Assembly (NCBI GenBank): GCA_027031945.1
Contig: JALVPE010000061.1
Coordinates: forward strand, 1-12,482
From: Candidatus Moraniibacteriota bacterium
Lineage (GTDB): Bacteria; Patescibacteriota; Minisyncoccia; Moranbacterales; GCA-2747515
Length of the DNA: 12,482 nt
Direction: 5' to 3'
The notes under the pieces are model-generated. The model saw only the letters and a program-made list of their open reading frames with translations, was not told where the DNA came from and searched no databases. The position numbers and the translations under genes are program-made. Below, piece after piece: positions 1-7,303 of this stretch. Within the stretch, counting starts at the first letter, position 1, and each line of letters opens with the position of its first letter.

Positions 1-1405
1 CTTCTAAGTCCTCAGTTTCATCAATAATAAATAAATTATTAACATCAACATTGCTTACATCCTTAAATAACCATGATGATAAATAAATAAAATTAATTGC
101 ATGGGTGGATAATGTAAAAATGGATTGGTTGTCATTAATAATAGATTTTCTGTATTTATCAATGTCAGTATTTTGTAGTAATGGGATAATATTTTTTCGA
201 TAATCAGTATTGTAAATTGTTTTTGTAAATAATGTTTTATATAGGATTTTATTGTAAGTGCCGAGTAGAGGATATTTTTTGATTGCAGGTAGTCGAAAAT
301 CATGATTGTTAACTACTTTAGAGATGTCATTTGTAGAATTTTCCAATAAATTTTTGATTGAATTTTCCAGTGTATTGATATCCCAGGTATACCAAGATTT
401 TAATTGGTTTAATTTTTTGAGATAAACATCACTTTTTGTTGTTAAAAACATTCTAGAATAAAAATGGAATTGTTTTTCTCGTGGTAAAAAATTCAAATTT
501 TCTTCATAATAATTTTTGATAACAGAAGACACGTTTCTTTCTTGTTTTGTTCGTAAAGAAATAGAGTATAAATAATTAATAATATGTCTGGCAATATTTA
601 TATCACTAACCGATTGCAACCCCTTCCATTGGGCGACAGTATTGACTTCCAAAAAATAATATTGTTTATTGTTGATATTTTGAATAATGTCTATACCACA
701 TATAGAAATGTCCATTGCGGTAGCAATTTGTGTTGCGATTGTTGAAAGAGTCTCTCTAAGTGTTACATCTTCAACTTTTTGTGCCGTAGCTCCTTGAGAA
801 ATATTATTAAGAAATGAACTATCGGATGATATTCTTTTTACAATTTCAACGGCAACTCCTCCAACAACATATATACGATAATCGCCATCATTTGGTATGA
901 AATTTTGAAATATATATTTTGAAATTCCTTTAATGTTTTTTAAGTCATTATTTGAATTAATCATAATGATATCAGAGCCTTTTGAGCCATGATCGGGTTT
1001 TGCAATGAATGGAAAGTGTAAGGTGCCTTCTTCAATAAATTTATTGATATCTTTTATAGTATTTGCCGTAAATGTAGGAATTGTATTTATTTTGGGTAAT
1101 GTAGTTCTTACAAAAGATTGTTGATATGACTTATAAGATAAGAAAGGATTAGTAAGAAGTGTTTCATTTACAATAATTTTGCCAGACCGTTGAGCTTCAA
1201 GGAGAAATCTGGATCTTTGTGCTATCGTAGGATAATTAGTTTCAATAGAGCTGGATCTCCAATATATAACATCACCAATGTTAGACAGATCATCAATAGA
1301 AGAAATATTTTGTATTTGCACGGATATGTTACTATTTTTTGTTGCATTTTCTAACGATTTCGTATACCATGTCTCTTTTATTGATGCTATTGTTATTTTT
1401 AACAT
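1..1405 (-). CDS. RimK-like ATP-grasp ligase with long unknown C-terminal region (partial, 3' end outside window)
   Basis: The frame is open from an ATG at 1403-1405 to the left edge, at least 468 codons, with no stop. The first 95 or so residues resemble the RimK/LysX pre-ATP-grasp domain (MLKITIAS, then DVIYWRSSSIET). The ATP-grasp core spans about residues 95-290, with a nucleotide-binding strand and glycine-rich loop (FPFIAKPDHGSKGSDI), a central segment (QNFIPNDGDYRIYVVGG) and the metal-binding acid/asparagine pair E253 and N255 in YYFLEVNT. Family members join a carboxylate to an amine using ATP through an acyl-phosphate. The substrate cannot be told. Residues from about 290 to the edge (more than 170) form an Asn/Lys/Tyr-rich helical region that I do not recognise. 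It is the last visible gene of the minus-strand cluster, 84 bp after its neighbour. There is no SD before the ATG. Confidence 0.88.
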   Translation of the reverse strand, partial: MLKITIASIKETWYTKSLENATKNSNISVQIQNISSIDDLSNIGDVIYWRSSSIETNYPTIAQRSRFLLEAQRSGKIIVNETLLTNPFLSYKSYQQSFVRTTLPKINTIPTFTANTIKDINKFIEEGTLHFPFIAKPDHGSKGSDIIMINSNNDLKNIKGISKYIFQNFIPNDGDYRIYVVGGVAVEIVKRISSDSSFLNNISQGATAQKVEDVTLRETLSTIATQIATAMDISICGIDIIQNINNKQYYFLEVNTVAQWKGLQSVSDINIARHIINYLYSISLRTKQERNVSSVIKNYYEENLNFLPREKQFHFYSRMFLTTKSDVYLKKLNQLKSWYTWDINTLENSIKNLLENSTNDISKVVNNHDFRLPAIKKYPLLGTYNKILYKTLFTKTIYNTDYRKNIIPLLQNTDIDKYRKSIINDNQSIFTLSTHAINFIYLSSWLFKDVSNVDVNNLFIIDETEDLE

Positions 1406-1489
1406 AAGAGCTTGTTGAATTTATATTAAGTTTATAAACAATTATAAAATATCATTAGTATATTTTATAAATTTATTTTGTAAATATAT

Positions 1490-2488
1490 TTATAACAGAA
1501 TTTCTTTAATTAAAGCATCTGCAACATTTCTTGATTTACCTTCATAAGGATAATGATGCATACTAATCATTGGAGAGGTATTTATTTCAATTACGCTATA
1601 TCCAACTTTTCGAGGATCTTTTGTAATATCAGGTGTAATAAAGTCTATTCCTCCATAAATAAGTTCCGGTATCGCTCGTATAATTTTTGGGGCTAACTTT
1701 TTAAAATAAGGATGAATTTTTTCTGTATAATCTATACTATCTCCACCGCTTGAAATATTTGAATTATTGCGTAAAAACACAACGGTACTTTTTTTAGGTA
1801 TAGATTTTAGTGTAAGATTATTTTTTTGTAATATATTTTTTGTCAACTCGTCTTTAGGAACATCCTTTAGTGCCGGATTTTTTTGTCTTTTAGCATCCTT
1901 ATTTTTTATATCAATTAATTCATCAATGGTGTGCATACCATCCCCAATTACATTTGCCGGTTTTCTGTTTGCAACAGCTAAAAGGGTATTTTTTGTTGCA
2001 ACTATGCGATATTCGGTTCCTTCTATTTGTTCTTCAAGGACTAACATGGTGCATTTTTCTTTGGATAATTTTTTAAGTGCAAAAAATAATTTTTCTTCCG
2101 AATCTATATTCATAAAAACACCATTTCCATGTGTACCAAAAGAAGGTTTTATAACGATTGGTTTATTGGATTTTGACAAAAAAGCTAGCATTTCTTCGGT
2201 GTTGTTTTTGTTTAAAATTATTCCTTTAGGAGTTAAAATGTTAGCATCGGTTAAGAATTTTTTTGTAATAGCTTTATATTTACAAGTATGATAAGCGGTT
2301 ATGGTTGTATTGGATGCTATCATTTCATGGATAATAAAAGTTTCTTTTTGTGTTGATGGATGTATCAATTTTGTAAAATTTTTTTTGCCGGGAAACAATT
2401 TTTCTACAACAAAACCATTATTTTTTGCTGCTTTAACAATTAAATATGAATCAATGGTTGTAAAATCTTCAAGTTTAATCTGTGTCAT
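1490..2488 (-). CDS. Stand-alone ATP-grasp ligase of the GshF/cyanophycin-synthetase type
   Basis: This 332-residue protein resembles the ATP-grasp half of bifunctional glutathione synthetase (GshAB/GshF) and of cyanophycin synthetase. Visible family signatures are the nucleotide-binding strand and loop PIVIKPSFGTHGNGVF, EEQIEGTEYRIVAT, the segment RKPANVIGDGMHTIDELID, FLRNNSNISSGGDSIDYT, YGGIDFITPDIT, and the metal-binding E301 and N303 in VIEINTSP followed by MHHYPYEGKSRNV. In GshF this domain adds an amino acid to a dipeptide. Here the N-terminal glutamate-cysteine ligase half is missing, so the substrate is unknown and glutathione is not a safe assignment. The gene lies 64 bp after its paralogue at 2553-3548. 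No SD precedes the ATG. The length fits one complete ATP-grasp unit plus a short N-terminal domain. Confidence 0.9.
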   Translation of the reverse strand: MTQIKLEDFTTIDSYLIVKAAKNNGFVVEKLFPGKKNFTKLIHPSTQKETFIIHEMIASNTTITAYHTCKYKAITKKFLTDANILTPKGIILNKNNTEEMLAFLSKSNKPIVIKPSFGTHGNGVFMNIDSEEKLFFALKKLSKEKCTMLVLEEQIEGTEYRIVATKNTLLAVANRKPANVIGDGMHTIDELIDIKNKDAKRQKNPALKDVPKDELTKNILQKNNLTLKSIPKKSTVVFLRNNSNISSGGDSIDYTEKIHPYFKKLAPKIIRAIPELIYGGIDFITPDITKDPRKVGYSVIEINTSPMISMHHYPYEGKSRNVADALIKEILL

Positions 2489-2552
2489 TGTGTTATGGAA
2501 TTATTATTTAATGATGTGGGCTTAATTTGATTAAAAATATAAACATTGAAAG

Positions 2553-3548
2553 TTATTGTTTTAGTGTTGGAAACATCTTTTGTAGCAAAAGAAGAGATAC
2601 GTCCACACCTTCTCCTTCCACCAAAGGTTTTTCATTTATAGTATAGACGGGTTTTGAATTGATTTCTAGAATAACATAATCTTTGTTTTTTGTAATATCC
2701 TTGGAAATAATATCAATTCCACCATATTCGAGTCCAAGTGATTTTACCGCTTTTACACATTGTTTTTTTACAGTAGAGTTGATTTTTTTTGTATAGTCAA
2801 TTGCTCTTCCGCCATTACCAACCATAACATCATTTCTTAGTGTGAGTTTATATGATTTTGGCAGTACTGATTTTAATGTAAAATTATTTTTTTTAATGCT
2901 TTTTTTCGCAATCTCATCTAGTTTGATGGGATGGTCTTTGGGTCTTAATTTATTCTGTGTTTTTATGAGTTTTTTGATGGAATCAGTGCCATTTCCAATT
3001 ATTGTTGCAGGCAGTCTTTTTACACAAGAAATAACTTCATTTTCTAAAACAATGACACGATATTCTCTACCTGCGATCATCTCTTCCACAATAAATTTAT
3101 TTTGTTTTAGGAGTGCATATTTTTTGCGTTCATTTGTAAAATAATCAATGGCATTTTTTAATTCTTTTTGTGAGGTTATATTCCACGTTATCCCTCTTGA
3201 TAATGATCCATCAATTGGTTTTAGTATTAGTGGGTAAGATAGATTATTTTTTTTAATTAGTCGTATTGCTTCAGTCTTGTTTTTTGCAACAATTCCACGT
3301 GGTATTGGCACATTGTGTTCATCCAAAATGATTTTTGTGATTTCTTTATTAAGTGTAAAGTTGCCCAGTTTGGATTGCAGTGGTAAATAAGCATCATTTG
3401 CATAAATAACTTGTCCTTTATAAGTGAAACGTGCAAAATTTTTATAGTTAGGATATAGATATACATCAATGCCAATACTCATTGCTTTTTGTATAAGTAA
3501 TTTAAATCCAGCGTGATTGATAGTGTTTAATTGTTTTTTTGTAAGCAT
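2553..3548 (-). CDS. Stand-alone ATP-grasp ligase, paralogue of the next downstream gene
   Basis: This 331-residue protein has the same layout as its neighbour at 1490-2488. It shows a short N-terminal domain, then YPLILKPIDGSLSRGITWNI, VEEMIAGREYRVIVLENEV, RLPATIIGNGTDSIKKLI, LRNDVMVGNGGRAIDYT, YGGIDIISKDIT and the metal-binding E295 and N297 in YVILEINSKP. The equal length and shared order of motifs point to an old duplication, but the sequences differ. The end reads TINEKPLVEGEGVDV where the neighbour has MHHYPYEGKSRNV, and GNGGRAID where it has SGGDSID, so substrate choice probably differs. It belongs to the cyanophycin-synthetase/GshF branch of ATP-grasp enzymes and lacks any fused Mur-ligase or glutamate-cysteine ligase domain. 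It starts 24 bp after the ligase-protease fusion gene and has no SD. Confidence 0.9.
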   Translation of the reverse strand: MLTKKQLNTINHAGFKLLIQKAMSIGIDVYLYPNYKNFARFTYKGQVIYANDAYLPLQSKLGNFTLNKEITKIILDEHNVPIPRGIVAKNKTEAIRLIKKNNLSYPLILKPIDGSLSRGITWNITSQKELKNAIDYFTNERKKYALLKQNKFIVEEMIAGREYRVIVLENEVISCVKRLPATIIGNGTDSIKKLIKTQNKLRPKDHPIKLDEIAKKSIKKNNFTLKSVLPKSYKLTLRNDVMVGNGGRAIDYTKKINSTVKKQCVKAVKSLGLEYGGIDIISKDITKNKDYVILEINSKPVYTINEKPLVEGEGVDVSLLLLQKMFPTLKQ

Positions 3549-3572
3549 AAGCGTAAAGTTTTGTAGTATATG

Positions 3573-4982
3573 TTATTTACTTACGTCTATTAAGAAGTTA
3601 TATAAATTTCGTTTACCAACTATCATATCATATTTCATATCACTTCTGTCAACAATATTCACTTTGGCTGGAATAGTTTTTTTATCCATTGTAAATTTAG
3701 TTTTTACAACAGGGCGTATAGATGAACCGCTTGAAGAAAAAATAATAGAAACATCGGCTAAATCAGGTATCCTACTTTTGTATTTTGATATTATTTCTTT
3801 TTTAATGGATGTTTCATTTTTGGGTGTTATATCATATTTTGTTAAATCAATTTTATTAAATTCATTTATAACATGCTCAAAGCCAAGTGCTTTTGCTAGT
3901 TTAATATCAATTGATGAAGAATAAGCACCGGTATCTATTTTTGCTTCTGTATCTATTTTTATGTTATTTTTTCCGGTTATTTTTATTTTTTCAACAGAAC
4001 CGATTACTCTCTTGCCACTCATACTTTCAACATCTTCTTCAATTTCACCGCCAAATAGATTTTTACCCACAGCTACACCCCGTAATATGGATTTGATTTT
4101 TAACCCTTCCACACGTTCGAGACGTTCTTTGAGTCCAGCCATATTTGCAACTTGAATTGATAGTCCCGGGCGAGCATTTAATTCTAAAAACACAGGACCA
4201 TTGTCTCTGTCAATTGCAATATCAGCTCCCAAAAATCCTAACCTAGATGCTTCTTGAGCTTTAATTGCAAGAGATAACATTTCATCCCAATATGGGATTT
4301 TTATACCAGAAAGCAATAATCGCGTATCGGGAACATATTCAATCACTTTTGATTTACCTTGTACTGCAGTTGTTGTAATTCCTTTTGCCATATCAATCCC
4401 TACGCCGATGCCGCCTTGTTGAAGGTTTGCCTTACCACCGGATTCTTTTGTTGGAAGGCGAAGCATTGCCATTACAGGAACTTTATTGTAAATAATTACA
4501 CGAATATCCGGGATACCCTTGTAGGCATAAGGTCGAAAAGTTTTTGATAATTTGAGACGTTCTTCAAAAAAAGCAACATCAGGTGTATTTGACAATGAAT
4601 ATTCCCCGTCCAATATATGTCCTATGTGAGTTATCAAATCATCTTTTGTAATTGTTTTTCCATTGCCCTTTATCCAAACATCTTCTGTCCCTTTCTTGCG
4701 TCCATATACAACTATAATGCCGTCACCGCCAAGTCCTTTATTTGGTTTTATTACAAAACTTGGTGGTAAAATACTCCAATCAAAGTTATCTAATGTACGT
4801 CTTGAAGATATTTGTGCGATAAGGCGAGGTACAGGAACTCCCGCTTTTTTGAGTAATCTTTTGGAGCGAATTTTATCATCAGCAAGCCGTTTTGCTTTTT
4901 TGAGATTGTGTGGACGGATGTAAGTTAAATTTCTGGAATTCATCCCAAGTATTTTTTTGCCGGCAATCAATGTTTCAAACAT
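3573..4982 (-). CDS. Fusion of RimK-like alpha-L-glutamate ligase and retropepsin-like 'ATP-dependent zinc protease' domain
   Basis: This 469-residue protein has two domains. Residues 1 to about 300 match the alpha-L-glutamate ligase-like (RimK-related) family: GMNSRNLTYI near the start, SFVIKPNKGLGGDGIIVVYG, FFEERLKLSKTFRPYAYKGI, DIRVIIYNKVPVMAMLRLPT, NLQQGGIGVGIDMAKG, and the metal-binding E267 and N269 in FLELNARPG. Residues from about 325 to 469 match the family annotated as ATP-dependent zinc protease (PF05618), which is a retropepsin-like fold. The DTGA motif at residues 350-353 is followed by SSSID, and the end carries RSDMKYDMIVGKRNL and FLIDVSK. D350 would be the catalytic aspartate. 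In many bacteria these are separate neighbouring genes. Fusion in one chain suggests that ligation and cleavage act on the same product. It begins 7 bp after the membrane protein's stop codon, so tight co-expression is likely. Confidence 0.92.
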   Translation of the reverse strand: MFETLIAGKKILGMNSRNLTYIRPHNLKKAKRLADDKIRSKRLLKKAGVPVPRLIAQISSRRTLDNFDWSILPPSFVIKPNKGLGGDGIIVVYGRKKGTEDVWIKGNGKTITKDDLITHIGHILDGEYSLSNTPDVAFFEERLKLSKTFRPYAYKGIPDIRVIIYNKVPVMAMLRLPTKESGGKANLQQGGIGVGIDMAKGITTTAVQGKSKVIEYVPDTRLLLSGIKIPYWDEMLSLAIKAQEASRLGFLGADIAIDRDNGPVFLELNARPGLSIQVANMAGLKERLERVEGLKIKSILRGVAVGKNLFGGEIEEDVESMSGKRVIGSVEKIKITGKNNIKIDTEAKIDTGAYSSSIDIKLAKALGFEHVINEFNKIDLTKYDITPKNETSIKKEIISKYKSRIPDLADVSIIFSSSGSSIRPVVKTKFTMDKKTIPAKVNIVDRSDMKYDMIVGKRNLYNFLIDVSK

Positions 4983-4989
4983 GTATTTT

Positions 4990-5682
4990 TTATTTAATTT
5001 TATTTAACACATCATGAAATCGTAGATATTCATTGAAACGCAATCCAGTCCATTTTCCAATAAATATATTGATAGGAATAATAAGTAACACAGAAAGTGG
5101 ATGAAAAAGTACAAGACTTATCATATATCTACCAATTTCAGTTGTTGGTGAAAGAATTGTGTAGCCAATGAGTGCAATAATAAGTGTTTCAATCGCTAAC
5201 ATTATTGCTGTATGATTACCTTTTTCAATTTGCACAGTCACAAATTTTTCTACAAGCATTATTATTATAATAATTGGGAATATCGACATAGATGCAAATC
5301 CTGTACGATTAAAATATCCTGCAATAGCAAGTGTAAGTATGACAGAAAAGGTTACAATTGTTAGATTGATAGCTGCTCGTGGCAAATACAGTAGCCTTAA
5401 TTTTTTTAGTGCATAGCGCATACCCATACCAACAAATAACACTATTGCATAAATTGTAATAGCATATTTAATATCCCAAAAACTATGTTGAGCAATAAAT
5501 ACAAAAGCTATTGTAATAATAGAAGGTGTATAAATACCAAATGCTTGCACACCTACAATATGTCGTAATATAACAACTATTGTAATAACTACCGGAAAAA
5601 GTAACAAGAGAGTGATTGTGTCTAAATTGAGATGTTGTCCAAGTAAAAATTGTATAATAGGACTAAATTCAGTATAATTCAT
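4990..5682 (-). CDS. Seven-transmembrane protein of the 7TM-transglutaminase family, lacking the transglutaminase part
   Basis: This 230-residue protein is almost wholly membrane-embedded. Hydrophobic stretches are visible at about residues 20-40, 47-66, 71-91, 102-122, 130-146, 158-178 and 185-209, which makes seven. The motifs ILRHIVGVQAFGIYTPSIIT and, near the end, GKWTGLRFNEYLRF resemble the family described as 'seven transmembrane helices usually fused to an inactive transglutaminase' (PF14402). Here the protein begins almost directly with the first helix, so the extracytoplasmic transglutaminase-like domain is absent. In other bacteria this family is encoded next to a RimK-like ligase and a retropepsin-like protease, and the next gene here is exactly that fusion, 7 bp downstream. 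It probably anchors the ligase pathway at the membrane or handles its product. That role is inferred. Confidence 0.87.
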   Translation of the reverse strand: MNYTEFSPIIQFLLGQHLNLDTITLLLLFPVVITIVVILRHIVGVQAFGIYTPSIITIAFVFIAQHSFWDIKYAITIYAIVLFVGMGMRYALKKLRLLYLPRAAINLTIVTFSVILTLAIAGYFNRTGFASMSIFPIIIIIMLVEKFVTVQIEKGNHTAIMLAIETLIIALIGYTILSPTTEIGRYMISLVLFHPLSVLLIIPINIFIGKWTGLRFNEYLRFHDVLNKIK

Positions 5683-5702
5683 ATTTTTTACTTATATTAA
5701 AA

Positions 5703-6203
5703 CTAATTATTGATTGTTTGTGTGTAGCGTCTGGAATTTATGTGACAAAGTGCCACAGCAAGTGCATCAGCGGTATCATCCGGTTTTGGGATACTTTTTA
5801 AGTTTAACACACTTTTAATCATTTTTTGCATTTGAAGTTTGTCAGCTCGTCCATATCCTGTCAGAGCTTGTTTTACTTGCAGTGGCGTATATTCTGTTAT
5901 TATCAAATTATTTTGAAAACATGTATTGATAATTACTCCACGGGCTTGAGCTACACTGATTACCGTTTTTGCATTTTTAAAGTAAAATAATTCTTCTATA
6001 GCAACCTCTTTTGGCTTATATTTTTTTAATAAAAATAATATATTATCATCAATTTCTTTTAATCGTTCGGCAGTGGATTGATTTTGGTTTGTTTTAATGT
6101 GACCATATGCAATAGTTCTATTAAATTGCCCATTATCAGTACAATCTAATATACCCCAACCAACAATAGCTGTACCAGGATCAATTCCAAGAATTCTTAT
6201 CAT
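5703..6203 (-). CDS. ruvC: Crossover junction endodeoxyribonuclease RuvC
   Basis: RuvC is the Holliday-junction resolvase. It works as a dimer with RuvAB and makes symmetric nicks during recombinational repair. The 166-residue length fits the family. The four catalytic acids of the RNase H-like fold are all present: D8 in ILGIDPGT, E70 in VAIEELF, and D143 and D146 in PDDTADALAVALCH. The conserved stretch KNAKTVISVAQARGV and the DNA-binding TGYGRADKLQM segment are also present. The start ATG at 6201-6203 gives the expected family N-terminus. The gene lies 45 bp downstream of yebC, a common bacterial neighbour. Here ruvA and ruvB do not follow, and the membrane/ligase cluster follows instead after 20 bp. 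Confidence 0.97.
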   Translation of the reverse strand: MIRILGIDPGTAIVGWGILDCTDNGQFNRTIAYGHIKTNQNQSTAERLKEIDDNILFLLKKYKPKEVAIEELFYFKNAKTVISVAQARGVIINTCFQNNLIITEYTPLQVKQALTGYGRADKLQMQKMIKSVLNLKSIPKPDDTADALAVALCHINSRRYTQTINN

Positions 6204-6248
6204 TATTAACCAATTAAAATATTAAGTTAATTTAAAATAATAGCATTT

Positions 6249-6956
6249 TTATACTACATTGTCAAAGATTTCGACAACATCATCGAGATCCTCAATTATT
6301 TCAAAAAGTTTGTTATAACTTTCTTTATCAGCACCGCTGAGTGTTACTTGTTGAGTAGGATTGTAGATAAGTTTAGCTTCATTGACAGATTTGGTTTCAG
6401 ACTCAAGTTCTTTTAGTGTACTATGTAATTTTGTAGGTTTGGTTATAATAATTAAATTTGATTCTTCCATGAATACATCCTCAGCGCCAGCCTCAATAGC
6501 AATCAATTCGGCAGCTTCAGTATCTTTGGGAACAATGGAGATATAACCAACAAAATCAAATTGAAAGCTGACACTTCCACTAGGCACAAATTTCCCATTA
6601 TTCTTTTTGAGTGCAGTTTTAACTTCTGTAAGAGCCCTGTTTGTGTTGTCTGTTGCGCACGTGATTATCATCATAGCTCCACCGGGACCCATTCCTTCAT
6701 AAGTTATTTCTTCAATTTTAGTACCATCATCGCCAGAGCCCTTTTTCATTGCTCGTTCAATATTGTCTTTCGGCATATTAGCTTTTTTTGCTTGAGAAAT
6801 AGCTAGTTTAAGTGCACTATTGGTTTCCGGATCAGAATCTCCGTTTTGAACTGCTACCATTATAGCTTTTGCAATACGAGAAAAGACTTTTGATCTTTTA
6901 GCATCTTCGGCGGCCTTCTTGTGTTTTATTGTTGACCATTTACTGTGTCCTGACAT
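6249..6956 (-). CDS. yebC: YebC/PmpR family protein (translation factor or transcriptional regulator)
   Basis: The N-terminus MSGHSKWSTIKHKKAAED is the diagnostic start of the YebC family, and the 235 residues are close to the usual 240. Other family blocks are ITYEGMGPGGAMMIITCATD, TDNTNRALTEVKTALKKNNG and GSVSFQFDFVGYI. YebC-type proteins are cytoplasmic. Some were first described as DNA-binding regulators, and more recent work links the family to relief of ribosome stalling. The sequence alone cannot say which role applies here. It is the first gene of the minus-strand cluster, 45 bp before ruvC, and its 5' leader contains an inverted repeat at 6978-7004. There is no SD. Confidence 0.96.
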   Translation of the reverse strand: MSGHSKWSTIKHKKAAEDAKRSKVFSRIAKAIMVAVQNGDSDPETNSALKLAISQAKKANMPKDNIERAMKKGSGDDGTKIEEITYEGMGPGGAMMIITCATDNTNRALTEVKTALKKNNGKFVPSGSVSFQFDFVGYISIVPKDTEAAELIAIEAGAEDVFMEESNLIIITKPTKLHSTLKELESETKSVNEAKLIYNPTQQVTLSGADKESYNKLFEIIEDLDDVVEIFDNVV

Positions 6957-6977
6957 AATAATTGTGTTTAAGTTATA

Positions 6978-7004
6978 TAGTGACAGGATATTATCCTATC
7001 ACTA
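6978..7004. repeat. 27-bp imperfect palindrome upstream of yebC
   Basis: Two 13-base arms, TAGTGACAGGATA and TATCCTATCACTA, flank a single T and are complementary except at one position. The inner 23 bases have the layout GTGACAGG, seven bases, CCTATCAC. This is the same length and nearly the same arms as the palindrome at 11308-11330, so the two may be copies of one dispersed element. It sits 21 bases before the yebC start. If transcribed, it would fold in the yebC leader, and it could also be an operator. Confidence 0.7.
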
Positions 7005-7006
7005 CT

Positions 7007-7058
7007 ATCATCACATCTTTTTCGCTTTTTTGCAATAATTAGCTTGTATTTTCATATT
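7007..7058. promoter_or_regulatory. Possible divergent promoters for yebC (-) and the 7129 unit (+)
   Basis: The intergenic region between two divergent genes must hold promoters for both directions. The self-complementary TTGCAA at 7030-7035 could act as a -35 box for either side. It has GATGAT 17 bases away on the minus strand (plus positions 7007-7012) and CATATT 17 bases away on the plus strand (7053-7058). Each hexamer matches the consensus at only about four of six positions. The assignment is weak. Confidence 0.22.
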
Positions 7059-7116
7059 TTTTGTGTTAGTGTAAAAAACCAATTGTGGTAAAAGTTGTTT
7101 TAACAAATGAATAATA

Positions 7117-7123
7117 AAGGAGA
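7117..7123 (+). promoter_or_regulatory. Shine-Dalgarno site AAGGAGA of the 57-residue gene
   Basis: AAGGAGA lies five bases before the ATG at 7129 and fixes that start. The two following genes also have such sites: AGGAGA at 7293-7298 and AAGGAGA at 8018-8024, spaced five and seven bases from their ATGs. None of the minus-strand genes in the window has one. Confidence 0.85.
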
Positions 7124-7128
7124 AACTC

Positions 7129-7302
7129 ATGAAAGAAAAAACTGCAGAGGAACAGGCAAGAGAAGAGAAAAACGCTGAGATTACCAAAAAAATTCGTGCA
7201 GAACGTGGTGCAAAAATTGGAGCAGGTGGAAATGCAACCGAGAATTGTGCTTCAGCACGTGAACGTGTAGAAAACGAGATGCACAAAAACACAGGAGAAT
7301 AA
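7129..7302 (+). CDS. Small highly charged protein of unknown function (57 residues)
   Basis: The ATG at 7129 follows a strong SD. The frame runs 57 codons to TAA at 7300-7302, one base before the next gene's ATG, so the two are almost certainly translated from one message. The product begins MKEKTAEEQAREEKNAEITK and is rich in Glu, Lys and Arg. The first half looks like a charged helix. A glycine-rich turn (KIGAGGNATENC) around residues 29-40 carries the only cysteine, and a second charged helix (ASARERVENEMHKN) follows. No signal peptide or membrane segment is seen and I do not recognise a family. Its good SD, its spacing and its place at the head of the unit argue that it is a real gene. 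Confidence 0.78.
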   Translation: MKEKTAEEQAREEKNAEITKKIRAERGAKIGAGGNATENCASARERVENEMHKNTGE

Positions 7303-7303
7303 A

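Noticed and set aside
1441..1446. TATAAT on the minus strand before the RimK-like ligase at 1-1405, suggesting its own promoter
   Set aside because: No -35 box is recognisable at a proper distance, and the surrounding gap is so AT-rich that the match is expected by chance.
1767..2525. Plus-strand frames of 174 and 74 codons opposite an ATP-grasp gene
   Set aside because: The opposite strand encodes a clear ATP-grasp protein with all motifs. The plus frames are Phe/Ser-rich antisense products.
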